Positions 5,993 to 6,060 of a DNA stretch of 6,060 bases are shown here, one piece after another. How positions within the stretch are numbered: the first letter of the stretch is position 1; each line of letters starts with the position of its first letter. The stretch is from Cyanobacteria bacterium HKST-UBA02 (GTDB taxonomy: Bacteria; Cyanobacteriota; Vampirovibrionia; Obscuribacterales; Obscuribacteraceae): positions 1 to 6,060 of the forward strand of contig JAGQHH010000217.1 of NCBI GenBank assembly GCA_020431945.1, written 5' to 3'. The position numbers were made by a program, and so were the translations under genes. Below the pieces are notes generated by a model that saw only the letters and a program-made list of their open reading frames with translations, was not told the DNA's origin and made no database searches.

Positions 5993-6060
5993 CTACTCGC
6001 CGGCGGTTTCGGCGATGATTCCTTCGAACCTCGCTACCCGGGCATGGGCTCGCGAGTGCT
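5993..6060 (-). CDS. C-terminal end of an unidentified minus-strand gene
   Basis: Read on the minus strand from the window edge, one frame stays open and ends in TAG at 5995-5993, giving the C-terminal residues HSRAHARVARFEGIIAETAG plus a final Glu. Composition is protein-like (alternating hydrophobic residues, Ala/Glu/Arg-rich), and the stop is followed nine bases later by the hairpin at 5946-5984, which supports a real gene end. The fragment is too short to assign a family. It is convergent with the transporter operon and so is a separate transcription unit. Confidence 0.55.
   Translation of the reverse strand, partial: HSRAHARVARFEGIIAETAGE

Noticed and set aside
1..6060. CRISPR array, tRNA/rRNA gene, insertion sequence, riboswitch or internal promoter
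   Set aside because: The plus strand is almost fully coding. I saw no direct-repeat array, cloverleaf or transposase, and no gap within the operon long enough for a structured leader or clear promoter.
1..6060. Complete siderophore (staphyloferrin-type) or CODH maturation cluster
   Set aside because: No NIS synthetase, SbnB-like dehydrogenase or CODH subunit is encoded in the window; the resemblance covers only some of the genes.

Overview
The window is a compact piece of bacterial chromosome with mid-50s GC (judged by eye). Four plus-strand genes are packed almost end to end, and a fifth follows after a 32-base gap. The right end is a convergent intergenic region and the last codons of a minus-strand gene. 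The organism cannot be named from this window. The tetranucleotide TCGA is strikingly frequent in the coding DNA, and a CooC-like ATPase is a family typical of anaerobes and users of nickel enzymes. Any phylum assignment would be a guess.

Layout, left to right. (1) The 3' part of a class V, NifS/IscS-type cysteine desulfurase (1-729). (2) A CooC-like deviant-Walker ATPase (750-1730) in which the family's CxC metal-binding motif appears as Cys-Tyr-His. (3) A fold-type III PLP decarboxylase-like protein, resembling diaminopimelate/ornithine decarboxylases of the Y4yA type (1727-3244), joined to gene 2 by a 4-base ATGA overlap. (4) A cysteine-synthase-family PLP enzyme fused to a C-terminal rhodanese domain (3250-4569). 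(5) A 12-helix transporter with the signature of the folate-biopterin (FBT/BT1) branch of the major facilitator superfamily (4602-5879). The remaining 181 bases hold a perfect 14-base palindrome, a strong hairpin best read as the terminator of a leftward gene, and the C-terminal 21 residues of that gene.

The spacing argues for one operon. Three proteins use PLP (two act on sulfur or beta-replacement chemistry, one is decarboxylase-like). One domain is a sulfurtransferase, one protein is a putative metal-insertion ATPase, and the last is an exporter or importer. The pairing of a cysteine-synthase-like enzyme with a Y4yA/SbnH-like decarboxylase and an MFS protein recalls the diaminopropionate part of carboxylate siderophore clusters (SbnA/SbnH/SbnD in staphyloferrin B; the y4xP/y4yA neighbourhood of rhizobial plasmid pNGR234a, from memory). 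No NIS synthetase lies in the window, however, and the sulfur and CooC components are not part of that pathway. The best inference is an undescribed pathway that makes, and moves across the membrane, a small amino-acid-derived, possibly sulfur-containing or metal-binding compound. An alternative is a maturation module for a metal-sulfur enzyme encoded nearby. Upstream sequence is needed to choose between these.
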